Positions 45,600 through 55,199 of a stretch of 64,000 nucleotides of DNA are shown here, piece by piece. The notes under the pieces are model-generated. The model worked only from the letters and a program-made list of their open reading frames with translations. It had not been told where the DNA came from and made no database searches. The stretch comes from Candidatus Bathyarchaeota archaeon (GTDB lineage Archaea > Thermoproteota > Bathyarchaeia > Bathyarchaeales > Bathycorpusculaceae): contig JAGTQX010000012.1 in the NCBI GenBank assembly GCA_018396675.1, forward strand, positions 58,859-122,858. The letters are read 5' to 3'. Position 1 is the first letter of the stretch. Each line of letters starts with the position of its first letter. A program made the translations under genes and the position numbers.

Positions 45600-45938
45600 T
45601 CAACGCACGAACTTTTCTTCAACCGCTTGGAGTTCCTTCATCACGTTCTGGAAAGTTTTAGGCACATCTTCTATGTGGATGGCGCGACGACGGATTCCTT
45701 CTTGAACAGTGCCGGCGGCTATGAGTAAGCTGCCAAGTATGTCGCTTACTGCTGGCTCTGGGAAAACTATTAAGGCTAAACCAAGTTTAATCAGCCAAGG
45801 CTTCTGGCCGTTTTTCCAAAGCTTTTTTGTTGTCTTTGTTTCCTTTACGGTTTCTCTCATAGACTGCAAAAAGTCGGCATAACTTTCGTTCAGCTCGTTT
45901 AATGCACTAGCCAAAGCTTTAATCTCATCCGTCTTCAT
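45600..45938 (-). CDS. Hypothetical protein
   Basis: 112 residues from ATG at 45938 (MKTDEIKAL), preferred over 45977 because GGAG stands 9 bp upstream. Helical N-terminal half, then a hydrophobic segment (WLIKLGLALIVFPEPAVSDILGSLLIAAG) that may be one or two membrane-associated helices, and a charged C-terminal helix. No family recognised. Upstream of the RHH gene in the same direction. Confidence 0.6.
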   Translation of the reverse strand: MKTDEIKALASALNELNESYADFLQSMRETVKETKTTKKLWKNGQKPWLIKLGLALIVFPEPAVSDILGSLLIAAGTVQEGIRRRAIHIEDVPKTFQNVMKELQAVEEKFVR

Positions 45939-46168
45939 GGGCGTTGTCTCCGTCTGTGAAACTATAAGAAAGTGCACATCATAGAAAAACTTTAACAGCT
46001 AATATTAGGTCTCCGCGCGTTTTTTCGGGCTGACTTAAGTGACATTTTTTAAATATCTTCTTCAACATTTCACTGTCAAAGTTCTTGTTTTGCACTTGAT
46101 AAGTGAAAGTTTTGTAACGCTGAAATGGTTTTCACTACCAAAAATATTATTTCTGAAGTTTATAACAA

Positions 46169-46645
46169 ATGTTTCCAAAATATGTCGAGGTGCTGGTGGG
46201 CTCGTTGGATGAACATTATGGTTTCATTTTGCTTTCTGATGAAAAATGGTGGAATAGGCTTTGTGAACGTGGCAGAAACGGCAATAGCACGCACGCTTTT
46301 GTGCGGCGAAGCCTTGTTGGACCAGTTGAGGCTCAAAAACTGCTTTTTTACGTTAAGCGTCCATCCATGCAGATTAAGGGCGTAGCTGACTTCTTGGAGC
46401 GGGTCGCTGGAGATTACAAAGAGCTTTGGAGCAAATACGGCGATGAAACATGTTTAAAATCTTTTGATGATTATCTTCAGTTTCTCAACGGAAGACAGAA
46501 AGTAACTTTTGTAAGGTTTACAAATTTTTGCGAACTTGATGTTCCCGTGTCGATGAAGACGATAAAACAAGTTTTGGGCGTTTCAATTATACCAAGAGGC
46601 GGAAAATACATAAGTCGTGAAGTGTTAAACCAGTTACTCGTTTAG
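46169..46645 (+). CDS. PUA/ASCH/EVE-like domain protein
   Basis: 158 residues with features of the PUA-like superfamily (AFVRRSLVGPVEAQKLLFYVKRP, IKGVADFLERVAGD, VTFVRFTNFCEL). Domains of this group bind RNA or modified nucleotides. It starts just upstream of the GMP synthetase gene (12-bp gap), a stable association suggesting one operon. Function unknown. The 86-residue ORF at 46125 is a frame shadow. Confidence 0.7.
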   Translation: MFPKYVEVLVGSLDEHYGFILLSDEKWWNRLCERGRNGNSTHAFVRRSLVGPVEAQKLLFYVKRPSMQIKGVADFLERVAGDYKELWSKYGDETCLKSFDDYLQFLNGRQKVTFVRFTNFCELDVPVSMKTIKQVLGVSIIPRGGKYISREVLNQLLV

Positions 46646-46657
46646 GAGCTGATTGGC

Positions 46658-47860
46658 ATGGAATCTTTCGACGTTAAAAAATTTGTTGAAGCGCAAATTG
46701 AAGCTATACGAAAAAACATCGGTAACGAAAAAGCCCTTGTGGCAGTTTCAGGTGGAGTTGATAGTACAACATGTGCAGTTTTAACGCGCAAAGCCATCGG
46801 CGAAAACCTTGTCTGCGTAATCTTGGATGATGCTTTCATGCGGGAAGGCGAGCCTGAAAAAGTTGCGGAAATCCTTTCCAGAGAACCCTTCAAAATAAAC
46901 ATCAAAATAGTGAACGTGCGTGACCGTTTCTTGGATGCCATGAAAGGTTTGCGGGACGCTGAAGATAAACGGAAAAGGTTTCGTGAAACATTCTACACAG
47001 TTTTAGGTGAAACCGCGAAAAAGGAAAACTGCCGCATTTTAGTGCAAGGTACAATCCGCGCAGACATTGTAGAAACTGTTGGCGGAGTGAAGACACAACA
47101 TAACGTCCTAGAACAACTAGGCATAAACCCAATGGAAAAATTCGGTTTTAAGGTTGTTGAACCGTTGCTGACGCTTTACAAAGAGCAAGTGAGAATGGTT
47201 GCTAGGTACTTGGGGCTTCCGCCGGAAATTTCCGAAAGGCAACCCTTCCCCGGACCAGGCTTGTCGGTTCGTGTTGTGGGCGAAATTCGTCAAGACAAGC
47301 TTGAGAGTCTCAAAAAGGCAACAACGATAGTTGAAAACAAGCTTGCTGAACACAAACCAAGTCAGTATTTCGCTGCAATAATCGATAATGAGAAATCTCC
47401 GTCCGAGCCGTCATTGACGCATACGCAGGAAACTGTGGCGCGTTTTCTTAATGTGCCTTCGAGGAATGTCCACGTGAAGATTTTCGCGGATAAGGCTACT
47501 GGCGTTAAAAGTGGTGAAAGGCGCTACGGCAAAATAGTGGGCGTCAAAGTTGAAACCGCAAACGGTAAGGTTTATGAGTCGTCGGTTCCAAAACTTGTTT
47601 CCATACAAGCTAAAATAACCAGCGAAAACCCAGCGATTACAAGGGTTCTCTATGCAGTTAGAGACTTGCCTGAAAAGAAACCCTACGTCGTAAGCGTAAG
47701 AGCTGTTCAAACCAAAGATTTCCTGACAGCACAAGTCTCGGAGATACCATGGAAAACTCTTGACGAGGCTGCCGAGGAGATTCTTGAGAAATGCCCAAAC
47801 GTTTCAACGGTTTACTATGATGTCACACCTAAACCGCCAGCAACCATAGAGATGGAGTAA
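46658..47860 (+). CDS. guaAb: GMP synthase, ATP-pyrophosphatase subunit
   Basis: 400 residues. It adenylates XMP and accepts ammonia from a separate glutaminase subunit (not in this window). The PP-loop AVSGGVDSTTCAV is at about 29; GPGLSVRVVGEI (about 194) and the C-terminal dimer domain ending KPPATIEME are visible. Archaeal GuaAb is usually about 310 residues; the extra 90 residues lie in the C-terminal half (about 235-370), an insertion with good protein composition. Confidence 0.93.
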   Translation: MESFDVKKFVEAQIEAIRKNIGNEKALVAVSGGVDSTTCAVLTRKAIGENLVCVILDDAFMREGEPEKVAEILSREPFKINIKIVNVRDRFLDAMKGLRDAEDKRKRFRETFYTVLGETAKKENCRILVQGTIRADIVETVGGVKTQHNVLEQLGINPMEKFGFKVVEPLLTLYKEQVRMVARYLGLPPEISERQPFPGPGLSVRVVGEIRQDKLESLKKATTIVENKLAEHKPSQYFAAIIDNEKSPSEPSLTHTQETVARFLNVPSRNVHVKIFADKATGVKSGERRYGKIVGVKVETANGKVYESSVPKLVSIQAKITSENPAITRVLYAVRDLPEKKPYVVSVRAVQTKDFLTAQVSEIPWKTLDEAAEEILEKCPNVSTVYYDVTPKPPATIEME

Positions 47861-47865
47861 AATTT

Positions 47866-49101
47866 TTATGCCTCTTTTTTATCCGGTTCTCTGACTCTAA
47901 ATATGACTATGAGCAAGGCAATGATGTTCAAAGGAATACACAGCAAGAAGGGTGATGTGAAGCCGATGTTTTCGTATAATACGCCTCCTGCCAAAGATCC
48001 CAGCGCCCCTGCCAAAATGTAAAGAGAGCCTATGCTTCCCAAAATTCTGCCTCTTTTTTCTTTTGGAACTATGTCTGCCTGTAATGCTGATGTCGCTGAA
48101 CCGAAAAGAACCGAAGCGATAGCAAATAAAACGTAAATTATTGCGAATATTGGAAAACTATGCGAGATAATAAAAAGTGCGGATGCTGGTATGAACACCA
48201 TGTAGGACAAGATAACTGCCTTTTTTCTGCCAAAAATGTCTATGGCTTTTCCCAAAAACAGTCCAACAACAAGCATTGTTGCCAAGTTAATCGTGTTAAC
48301 CGCTCCCCATTCGACATCGCTTAATCCAACCACGTTAAGAACGTAAAGAGAGCCGAAGCGATAAAAGAATGGGTCTGTAAAAGCAATTATTAACGAAGAG
48401 GCAAGAAGAAAGCCCAAGGTTCTCGGCATAAGTTTCCACGAATCAAAAATTTCTCTCAGCGAGTTTTTAAACGTCAATTTAAGCTCTTTTAAGTTTATGG
48501 CCTTCGTCTCTGCCAAAGTTTCTTTTAGGAATGCATGCCGCAAGAACGCTGCAGTTAAACCAGTGACAAGTAATAAGCAATAGATTATGCGCATTCCAGG
48601 GTCTATAGAATATCGATTAACTATTGTTCCAGCAATTATTGGCGAAAAAATTGATGGCAGAAAAGGCAATACTCTGAAAGCCGCGTATCCGACGCCACGT
48701 TTTTCTGGAGTTAACGAGTCTGCCTCAATTGCCTCTAGTGCTGGTTGATAAATTAGGCATAAATTTGTGGCAACCACTCCAAAGATGTAAAAAATCCAGT
48801 TCGGAGCAAAAACAAAAAATATGTTTGATAGAGCAACGCCATAGGTCATAGTCACGATTATCTGTCTTCTTCCATGCTTGTCTGCAATGTAGCTTCCAGG
48901 GATTCTGACAATAAACAGCATAATTGAGCCAATGGCGCCTATGGCTCCAATTACAAAAGGTGATGCTCCAAGACTTTCAATGAACGGCGACTCAAAAGGC
49001 GATGACAACGCATAGCCAAAGTTAAAAAAAGCATAGCTTAATAGAAGCACTAGAAAATTTCCCCGAATAAATGATAATTCGCTTTTTATTTTCCGCAGCA
49101 A
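47866..49101 (-). CDS. MFS transporter
   Basis: 411 residues, twelve predicted transmembrane helices. The loop 2-3 motif is ADKHGRRQIIVT (about 73-84) and its second-half partner GKAIDIFGRKKAVI (about 280-293). Probably an efflux or metabolite transporter; no substrate can be given. Its stop is 5 bp from the convergent GMP synthetase gene. Confidence 0.93.
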   Translation of the reverse strand: MLRKIKSELSFIRGNFLVLLLSYAFFNFGYALSSPFESPFIESLGASPFVIGAIGAIGSIMLFIVRIPGSYIADKHGRRQIIVTMTYGVALSNIFFVFAPNWIFYIFGVVATNLCLIYQPALEAIEADSLTPEKRGVGYAAFRVLPFLPSIFSPIIAGTIVNRYSIDPGMRIIYCLLLVTGLTAAFLRHAFLKETLAETKAINLKELKLTFKNSLREIFDSWKLMPRTLGFLLASSLIIAFTDPFFYRFGSLYVLNVVGLSDVEWGAVNTINLATMLVVGLFLGKAIDIFGRKKAVILSYMVFIPASALFIISHSFPIFAIIYVLFAIASVLFGSATSALQADIVPKEKRGRILGSIGSLYILAGALGSLAGGVLYENIGFTSPFLLCIPLNIIALLIVIFRVREPDKKEA

Positions 49102-49176
49102 TAATGTTCGCCTTTTAAGGGGAATTATAGTAAAATCTGAACCGTCGCTTAAAAGGTTAAAGCCCTAAATAGTTGT

Positions 49177-49527
49177 GTGTGTTTTCTTATGTCGATGTAT
49201 ATGTTCCGTGTTAGAGTAAACAAAATTGAGTCTATCCGCGACATTGACGGCAACCTTGGAAAACGCATCGAGCTTGTTGAAGAACGCCCGGTTCCCCAGT
49301 TCGCTATTAGACCTCAAACTGAAGAGGCGAAGGTTGTGCAGGAGGTTTTTCAAGCATTGCAGCAGCAGATTCCAATGTTTCCAGCGAGGGCGCAGTTTGC
49401 AGTACCGAAAATAATTCTTTTCTTAACAGAGCAGGAATATGAGAGCCTAGGCATAACGTTTGACGTTAACCAAGTTTATGAGATAACACTGGAAAATCAA
49501 GCGATAAAATTTAGGAAAACCGCATAA
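49177..49527 (+). CDS. Arcadin-1-like small protein
   Basis: 116 residues; likely real start is M6 or M8 (MSMYMFRVRV). The pattern MFRVRVNKIESI..DGN.GKRIELVEERP, ending with FLTEQEYESLGITFDVNQVYEITLEN, resembles proteins annotated as arcadin-1 family, small proteins linked to crenactin in TACK archaea. No crenactin gene is in the window, so a cytoskeletal role is uncertain. Confidence 0.5.
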   Translation: MCFLMSMYMFRVRVNKIESIRDIDGNLGKRIELVEERPVPQFAIRPQTEEAKVVQEVFQALQQQIPMFPARAQFAVPKIILFLTEQEYESLGITFDVNQVYEITLENQAIKFRKTA

Positions 49528-49846
49528 TCTCTTTTCTGATTTTCTTCAAAGCCGAATATTTAGGGTGAAAAGATAGGACAAACATCATGCTTCGTAATGC
49601 TTTGCAAACTTGTTCTGCGTCGTGTTCGTCTTCTCGGCTGCAGTAGAGTGGAACTGGTTCTTCGGCACCATCCTTATAGTAAACGTATATTGGCGCTTCT
49701 CCGCCTTTGAGAGAGACAATCTCCATATCCAATTTTAACTTTCTAGCGGTTTTCTCAACGGCAGCACTTACCGATTTTAGTCTGCTTCTGCAAGAGGCTA
49801 AATTTGAAGCGTAAACTAAAAGTTTTCCACGGTTAGCTTCCAGCAC
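49511..49846 (-). CDS. Hypothetical protein
   Basis: 111 residues, alpha/beta, with a regular composition (LLVYASNLASCRSRLKSVSAAV; APIYVYYKDGAEEPVPLYC). Two Cys and several acidic residues near DEHDAEQVC. No family recognised; overlaps the previous gene's end by 17 bp on the opposite strand. Likely a lineage-restricted conserved protein. Confidence 0.6.
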   Translation of the reverse strand: MLEANRGKLLVYASNLASCRSRLKSVSAAVEKTARKLKLDMEIVSLKGGEAPIYVYYKDGAEEPVPLYCSREDEHDAEQVCKALRSMMFVLSFHPKYSALKKIRKEIMRFS

Positions 49847-50003
49847 GCTTAACCCTCCGAAAAGTGAATCTTGGCAAGTTGGCTTTTAAAACAAGTGTCG
49901 AATCGACAAAAACGCACTCTGGAGAGAGTTAAGTTAAAGTGAACGCTCATAAACGCTAAATTACGCCAAAAACGCATAGCCCTCTAGTGGGGCGTGTAGA
50001 CTA

Positions 50004-50279
50004 ATGAATGTTAGGGCGCATGTGTTTGTTAACGGTCGCGTTCAAGGAGTCTTTTTCAGGTATGAAACGAGGCGTGAAGCCAGAAAACACGGCGTTAAGG
50101 GTTGGGTGCGTAATCTTTCAGACGGCAGAGTCGAAGCAGTGTTCGAAGGCGAAGAAGAAACTGTTAAAAAGCTCATCGATTTCTGTAAAAGTGGACCGCC
50201 GGGTGCTAAAGTTGTTAAAGTTGATGTTAAGTGGGAGGATTACGCTGGAGAGTTTAAGGATTTCGAAATAAGGTATTAA
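50004..50279 (+). CDS. acyP: Acylphosphatase
   Basis: 91 residues, full length. Hydrolyses acyl phosphates. The phosphate loop [20 protein letters not shown] contains the catalytic Arg and is followed by [20 protein letters not shown] with the catalytic Asn. Convergent with the next gene (2-bp gap). Confidence 0.96.
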   Translation: MNVRAHVFVNGRVQGVFFRYETRREARKHGVKGWVRNLSDGRVEAVFEGEEETVKKLIDFCKSGPPGAKVVKVDVKWEDYAGEFKDFEIRY

Positions 50280-50281
50280 GG

Positions 50282-50686
50282 CTAAAGTCGCTTTTTTGGA
50301 ACACGGAAATGCGAATCTTTTCCAGCGCTTACGTAGTCGCCTCCTGCTCCACGTGCTATTTGGGCTATTTTCGCAAAGTTTTCAGCGCCCAGGTACTGGC
50401 GCGGTTTAATCATGACGTAGTCGCCTTTATCCTCGAAGTTTAGGAGGTTTTCCAATTCTTCTGGAAACATCATTTTGACATCTTCGATTCCTATCCGTTT
50501 TTCCTCTTCTGGTGCTTCCCGTGATGGTGTAGGCGCTGTTTGTGGTGGCGCGGCAAGTTTTGCGACTGCAAGCGACTTCAAAGATGTGGAGACCATTCGA
50601 AGGTCTTCCGCAATGTTGTTTAAAACTACGAGTAATTCGTCAACTTTCTCTGCGAGTTTTTCGATTCTCTCCCTTTCTTCACTCAT
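50282..50686 (-). CDS. Hypothetical coiled-coil protein
   Basis: 134 residues: N-terminal coiled coil (EERERIEKLAEKVDELLVVLNN), a Pro/Ala-rich linker, and a small C-terminal domain (DYVMIKPRQYLGAENFAKIA ... GGDYVSAGKDSHFRVPKK) that looks like a winged-helix-like or nucleic-acid-binding unit. No recognised family. Its promoter lies in the 101-bp gap before RtcA. Confidence 0.65.
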   Translation of the reverse strand: MSEERERIEKLAEKVDELLVVLNNIAEDLRMVSTSLKSLAVAKLAAPPQTAPTPSREAPEEEKRIGIEDVKMMFPEELENLLNFEDKGDYVMIKPRQYLGAENFAKIAQIARGAGGDYVSAGKDSHFRVPKKRL

Positions 50687-50787
50687 GGTGATTTTACGCT
50701 CTCCTATTCAAATCATTAATACCTATCTAGCCGTATTTATTAATTGTCCGCTGAACCTTTAACATTATAAAAACAAGCGGAGCCTGT

Positions 50788-51831
50788 TTGCATTTGATTG
50801 AAATTGACGGAAGCCAAAAAAGCGGAAGCGGCACAATACTTAGGCTTTCAGTGGCCCTAGCTTCAATACTTGGACAACCGTTGCATCTTTATAATATTCG
50901 GCAGAACAGACCGCAGCCGGGCTTGAGACCGCAACATTTAGAAGCTGTTTTAACGGCGGCGAAATTATGCGACGCTCAACTTGAGGGCGTCACAGTGAAT
51001 TCCCGTGAGCTTTGGTTCAATCCAAATGAGGTTAAAGGCGGCGTTTTCGAGGCTGAAATTGGCACGGCTGGTAGCATTCCGATGCTTTTGATGACGGTTC
51101 TGCCTATCTGCATCTTTGCGAAGAACACCGTTCAATTGCATGTTTCAAAGGGCGGAACAGATGTTTTGCACTCGCCAACAATAAATTATATGCGTAACGT
51201 GTTTCTTCCAGTCTTAAAACGTATGGGCGTGAACAGTTCCATAAAAGTTCACAAATATGGTTATTACCCTAAAGGCTTAGGCGAAGTTACGCTTACAGTT
51301 GAGCCATGCAAGGTGCTTCAGCCACTACGCCTAGAAGAGTTTGGCGTGTTGAAAGCTGTTAGAGGCGTGTCAGTGTGCACTTTTCTGGCGGATAGGAAGG
51401 TTGCTGAACGGCAAGCAGCAGCTGCTAAGAGTCACCTTGCGGAACGTGGAATCATAGCCTCCATCCAAATAATTAACGACCAGTCAAACCCCGTTCAAAA
51501 GGGAAGCTCGCTTGTTTTGTGGGCTGAAACTGACGAGGGCATTTTGTTGGGTGCTGACGCGATTGGCGAGCTTAAAAAGGCAAGCGAAGCGGTTGGGAAA
51601 GAGGCCGCCGAAAAACTTTACGCTGAAGTTTCTGCAGAGGCAACGGTTGACGTGCATTTGGCTGACATGCTTGTGCCATACGTGGCGTTAGCGAAGGGTT
51701 CATCCGTCTACCTTACAAGGATGGTTTCAGACCATTTGGAGACCAACATTTGGCTTGCCGAAACTCTTCTTGGAGTCAAATTCAAAACCATGAAGATTAA
51801 TGGGCTTTACAGAGTGGAAAAGGTTGGCTGA
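50788..51831 (+). CDS. rtcA: RNA 3'-terminal phosphate cyclase
   Basis: 347 residues, TTG start. Converts RNA 3'-phosphate to a 2',3'-cyclic phosphate via an adenylated His. Signature LEIDGS-type start (LIEIDGSQKSGSGTILRLSV), QNRPQPGLRPQHLEAV (about 40) and the catalytic His in VHLADMLVPYVALAKG (about 289). Complete. Followed by FAU-1 after 5 bp. Confidence 0.95.
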   Translation: MHLIEIDGSQKSGSGTILRLSVALASILGQPLHLYNIRQNRPQPGLRPQHLEAVLTAAKLCDAQLEGVTVNSRELWFNPNEVKGGVFEAEIGTAGSIPMLLMTVLPICIFAKNTVQLHVSKGGTDVLHSPTINYMRNVFLPVLKRMGVNSSIKVHKYGYYPKGLGEVTLTVEPCKVLQPLRLEEFGVLKAVRGVSVCTFLADRKVAERQAAAAKSHLAERGIIASIQIINDQSNPVQKGSSLVLWAETDEGILLGADAIGELKKASEAVGKEAAEKLYAEVSAEATVDVHLADMLVPYVALAKGSSVYLTRMVSDHLETNIWLAETLLGVKFKTMKINGLYRVEKVG

Positions 51832-51836
51832 ACTGT

Positions 51837-53234
51837 TTGAAGGCTAAAGTTAGGGGAATATACGCAACCGCCTTAACGCGGCTGCTTCTGGAAAACGGTT
51901 TCCAAATAGTCCAATCTTCACAAGCCATAAAAACGCGTTTCAATATTCCGGAAAACAACGCGCCGCCGGACATTAAAATAAAGGATAGATACGACCTTCA
52001 AGGGATAGTTGCTCTAGGCACAGCTGAAGCGGTAAACGTTTTCCAGCGTATTATCCATGCTTCGCTTGAGGATGCTGTAACCCGAAAATGGGATGCAAGC
52101 GTTGACGGCATATACAAGGGCAAAATAGTAGGCGAAAACGATGAGGCTGTTCATGTTCAAATTGGAAACGATTTGGTCGGCGTGCTTTTAAAACAAGAGA
52201 TTCAAAAAGGAAGCCAAGACGAGTTAATTGTCCAAGTTGAAAGGCTGCGGATAGGCAGAAAGAACCCTGCCTTAACAACGCAGATAAAAATTGTCGGAGA
52301 ATACGCCATACTCACGCGGAATGGCAGAGTGGGTGTAAGCCTAAAAATCCGCGACTTAAACGTGCGGGCGCAACTTTACGCTTTGGGGAAAAGTCTAGCG
52401 CCGAATGGTTGGGGAATAATCTGGCGTGAACCAGCCGCCAACAAGCCGAAAGAAACTTTGGAAAACGAAATTGTAAAACTTGCCGAAAAAGTAGATAGTT
52501 TAGATGATAAAGCGGCGTCTGCAAGCGCTCCCGCTCTTCTTGTTGAAGGGTTACATTTTATGAACGTCGAGTTTCCGCACGCTTCTAAAAATGGTTTAGA
52601 CATGTTGAGGGCGTCTGTAACGCCGACAATTAACGGGCATCATTTCTACAAAAGTTGCGGTGGCAAGGTTTCCGCAGCGTTGGAGATGGCTGAAAAACTC
52701 TTGGAAAAAGGCCAAAGCCGTGATGAAGTGGAAGAACTTTTCAAAACACAAATTCGATATGAGTTCCCAGAAGAAGGTTCAACTGTTGATGTGGAACACG
52801 TTAAGCTTGGCGGCGCAGTCTTTCACCTTGGGCAAGCAACGATAGAAGCCTTAAACAACGGTGAGATAAAGTATACGCGAGAAATAAAGGCTGACGGTTT
52901 CTACGACGGTTTAGGCACAGCTAAAGAGGCTGGCGACAAAGCCGTAAGCGAAACAAGACTTGGAGAATGGCAGATAACTACAAAATACTTCTCTAAAAAC
53001 GGGGAATGGAAAGGAACATATGTAAACCTTAACACGCCGGTGGAGCTTTATCCGCAGTCTTTGCGTTACGTGGATTTGGAAATTGACATTTGCGTAAATT
53101 CAAAGGGTGAAGTGAAGGTTTTAGATGTGGAGAAGCTTGAGAAAGCTCTGACAAAAGGTGTAATAAGCGGAAAACTTTTTGAGAAGATAAAAGCTGAAGC
53201 CGACAAAATTCTAAATCGCCTTCCAACTGCATAA
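51837..53234 (+). CDS. fau-1: FAU-1 RNase E/G-like RNA-binding protein
   Basis: 465 residues, the usual size for FAU-1, an archaeal AU-rich RNA-binding protein reported to act as an RNase E/G-like endonuclease on rRNA precursors. N-terminal RNase E/G-like region (KAKVRGIYATALTRLLLENGF) with S1-like fold, and C-terminal DUF402 (GFYDGLGTAKEAGDKAVSETRLGEWQITTKYF). TTG start; coupled to rtcA, another RNA-processing gene. Confidence 0.9.
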   Translation: MKAKVRGIYATALTRLLLENGFQIVQSSQAIKTRFNIPENNAPPDIKIKDRYDLQGIVALGTAEAVNVFQRIIHASLEDAVTRKWDASVDGIYKGKIVGENDEAVHVQIGNDLVGVLLKQEIQKGSQDELIVQVERLRIGRKNPALTTQIKIVGEYAILTRNGRVGVSLKIRDLNVRAQLYALGKSLAPNGWGIIWREPAANKPKETLENEIVKLAEKVDSLDDKAASASAPALLVEGLHFMNVEFPHASKNGLDMLRASVTPTINGHHFYKSCGGKVSAALEMAEKLLEKGQSRDEVEELFKTQIRYEFPEEGSTVDVEHVKLGGAVFHLGQATIEALNNGEIKYTREIKADGFYDGLGTAKEAGDKAVSETRLGEWQITTKYFSKNGEWKGTYVNLNTPVELYPQSLRYVDLEIDICVNSKGEVKVLDVEKLEKALTKGVISGKLFEKIKAEADKILNRLPTA

Positions 53235-53279
53235 GCGAGAAACAAGCTATTTTTATTTAGTATCCAAACTTATCTAGCA

Positions 53280-54635
53280 TTGGAGAAAACAGAGTTGGTT
53301 GTTGACACGGTTCTTAAAAATTTGAAAGCTTATCTGGGAAACGACGTGATGGAATGCTGCCTAGCAATAGAAGACGGCAGAATTTTCAAAATCGGGAAAG
53401 AATCAAACATGCCGAAAGCCAACGCCGAAATCAACCTTAACGGGCTTCTGGTTCTGCCTGGCTTAATTGATGTTCACGTGCATTTGAGAGATGAAGGTAA
53501 AGCCTACAAAGAGGACTTTTACAGCGGAACGGCAGCTGCGGCGGCTGGCGGAATAACAACGGTTTTGGACATGCCTAACAATGCTCCAGTAACTATGAGT
53601 GTTGAAACTCTGCGAAGTCGAATGGAGAAAGCTGAGAAAGATAGTTTAATTGTCGTCGGTTTCTATTCCGCTTTCCCCGATGACATTAAAAAAATCCCAG
53701 AAATAATGCGCGAAGGCGCATTTGCCTTTAAACTTTTCCTAAACGAGCAGATAGGCGGATTAAACATTGATGACGACCGCGCATTAACGGAAGCCTTCCA
53801 AACTGTTGCATCAAAGATTCCAGTTGCAGTTCACGCTGAAGACAGATCCATTGTGAAAAATGCAGAGAAAGTGTTCAAGCAAAAAGGACAAAACGACATA
53901 GCTGCCTTTCTTGAGGCGCATTCTGAAAAAGCTGAAGTTAAAGCCATAAAACGCATAATAGCCATCGCCAGAAAAACAGGCGCACACGTGCATGTTTGCC
54001 ACGTGAGCACTGCAAACGTTTTGAGAATGGTGGCTGATGCCAAAAAGTCTGGGTTGTCCTTAACGTGTGAAGTGACACCGCATCATCTGTTTTTGTCCAG
54101 TGAAGATTTGAAACGTTTGGGCACTTTAGCTTTGACTGTGCCTCCGTTAAGAGAAAGAAACCATGCAGAGTCTCTCTGGGAAGGCGTTAAAAACGGTGTT
54201 GTCGACGCCATTGCTTCAGATCATGCGCCACACACGATTGAAGAGAAGGAGGCAAGCGTCGTCTGGGACGTTAAGGTTGGTGTGCCGGGACTTGAGACCA
54301 CGTTGCCGCTTTTGCTCACGGAAGTTAATGCTGGAAGAATCGGTTTGGCTGATGTGGTCAGACTTATGGCTGAAAACCCCGCGAAAATTTTCAACCTTAA
54401 AGGTAGAGGAAGCCTAAAGGAGGGAAACAAGGCTGATCTGGTGGTTGTCGGCTTGAAAAGGAGGCACAGACTGGACGCGTCACGTTTCCATTCAAAAGCG
54501 AAATATTCCCCGTTTGACGGCAAACTTGTTAAGGGCAAGCCTGTGAAAACTTTTGTAGGCGGAAGACTTGTTATGGATGAAGGCGAAATAGTTGCCAAAG
54601 CTGGATGCGGCGAAATAATTAAGGGTGGAGCTTGA
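53280..54635 (+). CDS. pyrC: Dihydroorotase
   Basis: 451 residues. Pyrimidine synthesis, cyclises carbamoyl aspartate. Amidohydrolase zinc residues: DVHVHLRDEG (about 62), carboxylated-Lys region FAFKLFL (about 148), HAEDRS (about 183), HVCHVSTA (about 238) and ASDHAPHT (about 314). TTG start. Type I dihydroorotase by motif; alternative allantoinase or hydantoinase is less likely. The next gene starts 6 bp later. Confidence 0.93.
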   Translation: MEKTELVVDTVLKNLKAYLGNDVMECCLAIEDGRIFKIGKESNMPKANAEINLNGLLVLPGLIDVHVHLRDEGKAYKEDFYSGTAAAAAGGITTVLDMPNNAPVTMSVETLRSRMEKAEKDSLIVVGFYSAFPDDIKKIPEIMREGAFAFKLFLNEQIGGLNIDDDRALTEAFQTVASKIPVAVHAEDRSIVKNAEKVFKQKGQNDIAAFLEAHSEKAEVKAIKRIIAIARKTGAHVHVCHVSTANVLRMVADAKKSGLSLTCEVTPHHLFLSSEDLKRLGTLALTVPPLRERNHAESLWEGVKNGVVDAIASDHAPHTIEEKEASVVWDVKVGVPGLETTLPLLLTEVNAGRIGLADVVRLMAENPAKIFNLKGRGSLKEGNKADLVVVGLKRRHRLDASRFHSKAKYSPFDGKLVKGKPVKTFVGGRLVMDEGEIVAKAGCGEIIKGGA

Positions 54636-54641
54636 AAAGGC

Positions 54642-55121
54642 GTGAAATTCATAGCAGATGGAATGCTGGGAAAACTTACACGTTGGCTTAGAATGCTTGG
54701 GCACAACGTAAAGTACTCGAACAAGCTTGACGATGCACAGCTAATCACGATAGCAAAAAAGGAACAGCGAATACTTCTGACGAGAGATTTGGAACTTTAC
54801 CAGCAAGCCACAGCAAAAGGAGTGCAAGCCTTCTACGTTGACGGACAAACAGAAGCTGAAAAACTTGCGAAACTCGCCCAAAAACTGGACATAAGCCTGG
54901 ACATAGACATGGCAACATCACGGTGTCCAAAATGCAACGCTCGAGTAAAACCCGTACCAAAAGAGAAGGTAGCCGACAAAGTTGAAGAAAGCACTTTCAC
55001 ATGCTATCACGAGTTCTGGGAATGCCCAAAATGCGGACAAGTATACTGGCAAGGTGCCCACTGGACAAGAATAAGGAAAACATTGGAAGAAGCCAAAAAC
55101 TCAAAAAATTTCAAAAGTTAA
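54642..55121 (+). CDS. Mut7-C RNase domain protein (DUF82)
   Basis: 159 residues: a PIN-like Mut7-C domain (MKFIADGMLGKLTRWLRMLG ... LLTRDLELY, with three acidic residues) and a zinc ribbon (CPKCNAR...CPKCGQVYW, about 96-140). Archaeal members are predicted ribonucleases. GTG start and 6-bp spacing indicate co-transcription with pyrC. Confidence 0.9.
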   Translation: MKFIADGMLGKLTRWLRMLGHNVKYSNKLDDAQLITIAKKEQRILLTRDLELYQQATAKGVQAFYVDGQTEAEKLAKLAQKLDISLDIDMATSRCPKCNARVKPVPKEKVADKVEESTFTCYHEFWECPKCGQVYWQGAHWTRIRKTLEEAKNSKNFKS

Positions 55122-55199
55122 CATTTTTTTAGCTAACAATGGAAACTGCACAAAAAATTAATTAATTTGTAAAATAGCAAATGGGAATTAGAGGAAAAG

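Noticed and set aside
45436-45705. 89-residue rightward ORF
   Set aside because: Lies opposite the small RHH gene and the hypothetical gene downstream; no family pattern.
46125-46385. 86-residue rightward ORF
   Set aside because: Frame shadow of the PUA-like gene 46169-46645.
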